NCBI GenBank assembly: GCA_002224055.1
Contig: AZLU01000002.1
Location: forward strand, 1 to 64,000
Direction of reading: 5' to 3'
DNA: 64,000 nt
Source: Pezizomycotina sp. ARF18
Taxonomy: Eukaryota > Ascomycota
How positions within the stretch are numbered: the stretch's first letter is position 1; every line of letters begins with the position of its first letter. Shown one piece after another: positions 59,745 through 64,000 of the stretch. Below the pieces are notes generated by a model, which saw only the letters and a list, made by a program, of their open reading frames with translations, was not told where the DNA came from and ran no database searches. The translations under genes were made by a program, and so were the position numbers.

Positions 59745-62700
59745 CCTTCCTTTATCGATGATGTTAGTAATCTTTATCTATCTTCTTATACCTATAACTA
59801 TAGCGCTATCGTAAGATTCTTTATAAGCGGTTTAGTAAGTATATCCGCGATTTATCCTCCGATCTTATATATCGAGGCTTAATTATTCCTTCTCGAACTA
59901 GTTCCCTTATAAAGTAATATTATTATCGATATACTTAGTTCTACTATAGTATTAGGATCCTTTATAATACTAATAGCGCTTTAATTATCTTATATACATC
60001 TCGATACTATTAGAGTCTTAAACTTAAAGGCTCGCTATATATCCTTTAATATCTAAAGTACTTAGAGAGCTTCCCGTAAAGCCTCCCCTATAGCTATATA
60101 TTCTACCTTAATACTACTAGTAGCTATAGTACGTTACTTCTTTAAATAATATAAGATAGCTATTCTATTAAACGTTACTATATAGCCGGTAGTAGATCTA
60201 CGAGTAAGCTTATATCCGGCTAGTAGCGTCTACGTAGATATGTAGATCTAGTATCTTATTCTCTATCTTATAGGTATAGTACGTAAGCGCACGATCAAGA
60301 AATTCTCCCTAATATCGTAGTACTCTTCTTACTACCTTCTCGTAAATTCGGTTTACTTTACTGATTATATTACCCTAACGTCGAGATAGCGAAGGTATTA
60401 ATTAAAGCCTAGTAAATAGCATATAGATTAAACTTTCTACTATCTGTTCGATACTATACTATAGTATAGTATCTATCCTCGTTTAAGGGATACCTCCCCT
60501 TTCTATAAACAGTACTAATCTTGGGAGTATCCTCGACCCTAAATCTCTTAAGGAGCGATTATATATATATAGACTAATATAGTACTAGGCGACGTTAATT
60601 TCTAGACCTAGTTCCGTTCTATCTATATATCTTAAGAAATAGGCTACCGGCCCTATATCCTTATCTTAAAGTTATAACATAAGATCTCGTTTAAGTATTT
60701 CGACTTTATATTTATTAGATCTAGCTATTAATAGATTATCGACGTAGATAATTATTATTAGCTGTGATCCTACTATAACAATAAGCTATTATCGAGCGAT
60801 AAATTTAAACTTTAGTAATTTAAGAACTAAGTAAGTTCTCCGTTACTTTCTCGAAGTAACTATTTAAGGCCGTATAGGTCTTTATTAATTAAACTAATCT
60901 ATTAATTCCGCTCTCTTCTTAGAGGCCTAATAATAATTCTCTACTTTAGTTTAGGTACGAGGAAGGCCGTATATTATATCTTTACTTCATTTAAAATCGA
61001 GCTAGGCTACTAATACGAGATAGCTTAACTATTAATATCTTAGCTACGGTACGTATATCTCGTTATAATTAATCTTTTACTTCTATATAAAGCCTAAGCA
61101 ACTAGTCTTAACTTTAAGTATTATAATCTAACCGGTAGTATCGCGTTTATACTTAAATACCTATTTGCTATCGACAATATTATCTTCGGGAGAAGATCTC
61201 GAGAATTTATAGGTTTCTATAGTCTTATTCTCTTTGATTAAGGATAATTCTTATCTATCGATATACGCTATCTTTATAGTTCGTAGAGCTTATAGCCTTT
61301 TCATAGGTAAGTAGCTCTAGTTTATCGATATATACTATTAATCCTTTATAGGCCTTCTCTCTAAGGCGTATAGCCGTTAGATCTTTACTAACGTATTCTG
61401 CCTATAGAGGTATTCGTAGTTTAACTACTAGATCTTATCTTCGGCGATTCTGGAATTGCTTATTATTTTAGTTAATCGTCGTAGATCTATCTTATAGTAT
61501 CTAACGTAATTCCTCTACGAGAGCGAGTATCCTCGATCTTAGCTATAGACTAGCGTCATCGAGATCTTCGCTCTTATCCTTAATCTAGCTAATTAGGTAC
61601 TCTAGCGTAATCGTCTCGTCTTAGATATTTAATTAACGATCGGAACGTTAGTTTTAATCGTAATCTAGCGCCGTCGCTATTTTATCCTTAGACTAAACCT
61701 ATTAAGGTATCTTTAAGTACTTAAGAGATCTTTATTATCCTCTATAAATTACGTACTTTAAAGGTCGATTTAATAAGAATCTAATATCTCTACGGATAAT
61801 ACTTTACGGATAGTAAGATCTAGACTCGGTAGATATCTATAACGCCTCATAGGGCCTATAAAATATATCTTCTTAGTAGTATTATATGACGTAATATAGT
61901 TACTAATATTTAAATTCGAGATATCGGGAGTTCTATCCTTCCTAATTTCCTACGGTAATCGTCTATTTACTATCCTTTAATACCTTAAACGGCCTTAATA
62001 GCGTATAGTTACGGATTAAATTATAATATTTACCGCCTCTACATAGCTCGGCGATAATTTAACGCGGCTAATATTTTTAATCTATTAATAAAATCTATTA
62101 AGCTTCTTAGGTACGCTATTCTATTAAGATACGTATATAGCTAAGATACGGAATACGATCCCTACTTTATTATAGCGTCTATCGATTAAGGTATATTCTT
62201 TACCTCCGTTATATTATAGTTTAAGCTTAAGGTTAATAACGTTTAAGCTATCTTAAGAGTACTATTAAAGTCGAGAGCAGTCTCTACCTTTTTATCTTTT
62301 ATAAAGTAGATCTAGGACTTCCGACTATCCCTTCGAGAAGGTAAAACCCTATATAATCTTCGGGCTCTTATATCGCCTATTAGTAGAACTCTAAAAAGAT
62401 TATCTCTATTAGCTTATACTTACCTAATTAAGGTTTTCGCGTTAGTATTACCTTTAATTTAGTAAGTCCGTAGATCCGTAGTTAACATAGCTTAAAATCT
62501 CTACCGTTTAGTAATGCTAATACGCTTTTATACTTAATTTATTCGCTTAATATAATCCTTACCGATATATCTAACTATTTATATACTTTTTATATAGTAG
62601 CGAGAGCTAAACTCTTCCTTATAGATATTATAATCTACCTAAGATCTTCTATAATCCTAATTTTACGGTGGCTTTAATTCTTAGCCCGGTCTAGTTATCG

Positions 62701-63918
62701 TATATCTACCTTGTCGATGTTATTGTGTATCCTGCCTTATCTGCGCGAGATCGAGAATAGGCTTCTTTATCTTTAGAGCGTATAGCGGATCTTAAGTTTA
62801 TAAGACTACCGCCGTGATCTACTAAGCCTTATAAATACTAAGCCAGTGTGATAGCCTATAGTACTTCTTTATTACCGATCATAATATTTTATAACTTTGA
62901 GAGGGTTTATAGGTAGAGAAATACTTCTTATTATCGTTATATAAGAAGATACGCTAAGTCGAGGAACTAACTAGATTTTCTCTAAGAGCCGGTATCTCGT
63001 ACTAAGGTTTATACTATAAGCTAATACGTTTTACCGCTATTTCTTACTTTATACGCTTCTATAGTTAGCCCTCTTATATCTAACCTTATCGTAGTAATGT
63101 ATTTACCCTTAAACTTACGAGCCTTTCTTATTATTCTTTTAGGTTTTACTCGGCTATTTCTTCTAAAGCGCCTTATTATCCTTAAAGCTAACGTCTCTAG
63201 TATTCGTATTCTACGCTTTATTTCTTTGATGAGCAGCGCCTTCTCGAGTATATCGAAGGTCGTTCTTTACTATTAAATCTATTATCTACTAAAAGTTTAT
63301 AATAAACGTCTCTTAGTCCTACTAAGGTTACTATAGACGAGATTATACCTCTACTATAGCTATATTATTCTTTAAGCCTATATCTAGCTCCGTCTTCTCC
63401 GCCGTCCGCCTTAGTCTTCTCTATTAAGATCGAGCCTAATATCTTATTATCTTCTAATAAGATCTGATACTTCTATATAAATCCTTAATATCGACTTTAA
63501 TTCTTAAGTTAAATTACCTTAGTTATTTCTGATATAAGGCTTACTAATAGCGGTAATAGCGATATAGCCGAACTTAAGGTATCTATATCTTATTCGCGCT
63601 ATATTAGTAGATTATGATAATATGTCGAGTCTCTACTCGTAGTAAGCTTAATGATGGTGTACCTTTAAGTATTATCTTAATTATTAGTACTTAGCTCTAC
63701 GTCGGCTACTGTAGCCTTGAGCGATTTACTAGTAATTTAGACTTTATTATACTTAAGGAACGTAATTATGTGTTACTTTAATCGAGGTAGTTTATAAGAT
63801 TAGCCTTTAGCTTTACCTCGTTAAACTTTAGTAAGAGAGATATCGTAAGATATATCGTTAGGGAAGATTAAGAAGTAAGTTAGTTTATTAAGATATATTA
63901 CTAACCGGGCTTATAACC
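59745..63918 (-). mobile_element. Decayed Ty1/Copia retroelement, internal region
   Basis: A fossil LTR retrotransposon read on the minus strand. Order of parts: the side near 63.9 kb would be gag, and the RNase H end faces the LTR at 59.7 kb. The family is shown by an RNase H segment of TRRSTTGY type near 60,190 and a reverse-transcriptase YVDD-type site near 60,740. The order RT then RNase H toward the 3' end is that of Copia. A candidate primer site (GGTTATAAGCCCGG on minus) adjoins the 5' LTR at about 63,905-63,918. The whole region is AT-rich with transition-type damage, has very many breaks, keeps no long frame and cannot be active. The internal length of 4.17 kb is normal for the family. 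RIP makes LTR-based dating unreliable. Confidence 0.8.
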
Positions 63919-64000
63919 TACTAGCGTAGATATATAGTATAATATTAATAATATCGAATAGGATCGAACTTATAGATTTAACTAATTAAACTAACTAGAC
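63919..64000 (-). repeat. 5' LTR of the Copia element, cut by the window edge
   Basis: The first 82 bases match the LTR at 59,438 along their whole length, with differences that are mostly G-to-A and C-to-T. The remaining part and the outer target duplication lie beyond the window. The duplication on the left side would be CGCAA at 59,433-59,437. Confidence 0.8.

Noticed and set aside
1-64000. CRISPR arrays, operons, riboswitches or bacterial promoters
   Set aside because: None seen. Spliceosomal introns and fungal families show that the DNA is eukaryotic.

Overview
The window looks like chromosomal DNA of a filamentous ascomycete (Pezizomycotina). The signs are short introns (about 60-110 nt) with GT donors, CTAAC-like branch sites and AG acceptors; fungal-restricted families (two SAT4/PTH11-type seven-helix proteins, an HsbA-type surface protein, a cutinase-family esterase, DUF4246, tyrosinase); and two extremely AT-rich blocks whose G-to-A and C-to-T pattern is that of repeat-induced point mutation (RIP). 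I cannot place it at genus level.

Layout. 1-3.77 kb: RIP-like AT-rich DNA holding a decayed hAT-like DNA transposon (907-3400) with an 8-bp target-site duplication. 4.8-11.4 kb: a SAT4/PTH11-like receptor (+), a tyrosinase (-), a two-domain cysteine-rich membrane protein (+) and a small three-exon DUF5872-like gene (-). 12.2-21.5 kb: a multi-exon DUF4246 gene (+), a second SAT4-like protein (+) and a TPR/ankyrin protein (+). 24-25.3 kb: a TVP38-type membrane protein (-). 25.3-30.3 kb: gene-poor. 30.3-32.1 kb: a divergent pair, a membrane protein (-) and a disordered protein (+). 34 kb: HsbA-like secreted protein. 37.2-38.9 kb: F-box-like protein (-). 42.7-44.3 kb: single-pass membrane protein with a long Ser/Pro-rich tail (+). 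47.4-48.3 kb: CE5 cutinase-like esterase (+). 48.8-50.3 kb: a second disordered protein (-) that shares a C-terminal TYDID motif with the 31-32 kb gene. 52.3-58.7 kb: the most interesting locus, a minus-strand gene that reads from an RNA-dependent RNA polymerase with its DLDGD catalytic motif into a UPF1/SAD-3/Hrr1-type superfamily 1 helicase. 59.4 kb to the end: a RIP-decayed Ty1/Copia element.

How the genes may fit together. The RdRP-helicase joins in one chain two activities that RNA-silencing complexes of other fungi keep as separate proteins (Rdp1 and Hrr1 in fission yeast; SAD-1 and SAD-3 in Neurospora). It lies about 0.7 kb from a silenced retroelement. HsbA and the cutinase-like esterase fit a surface-degradation role. 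The SAT4-like proteins and the Cys-rich membrane protein fit surface sensing.

Caveat. Almost every long conserved gene here changes reading frame by one base at several places, often at homopolymers, while splice sites and protein motifs stay intact. I read this mostly as indel error in a long-read assembly, not as pseudogene formation, so CDS limits are envelopes rather than clean frames.
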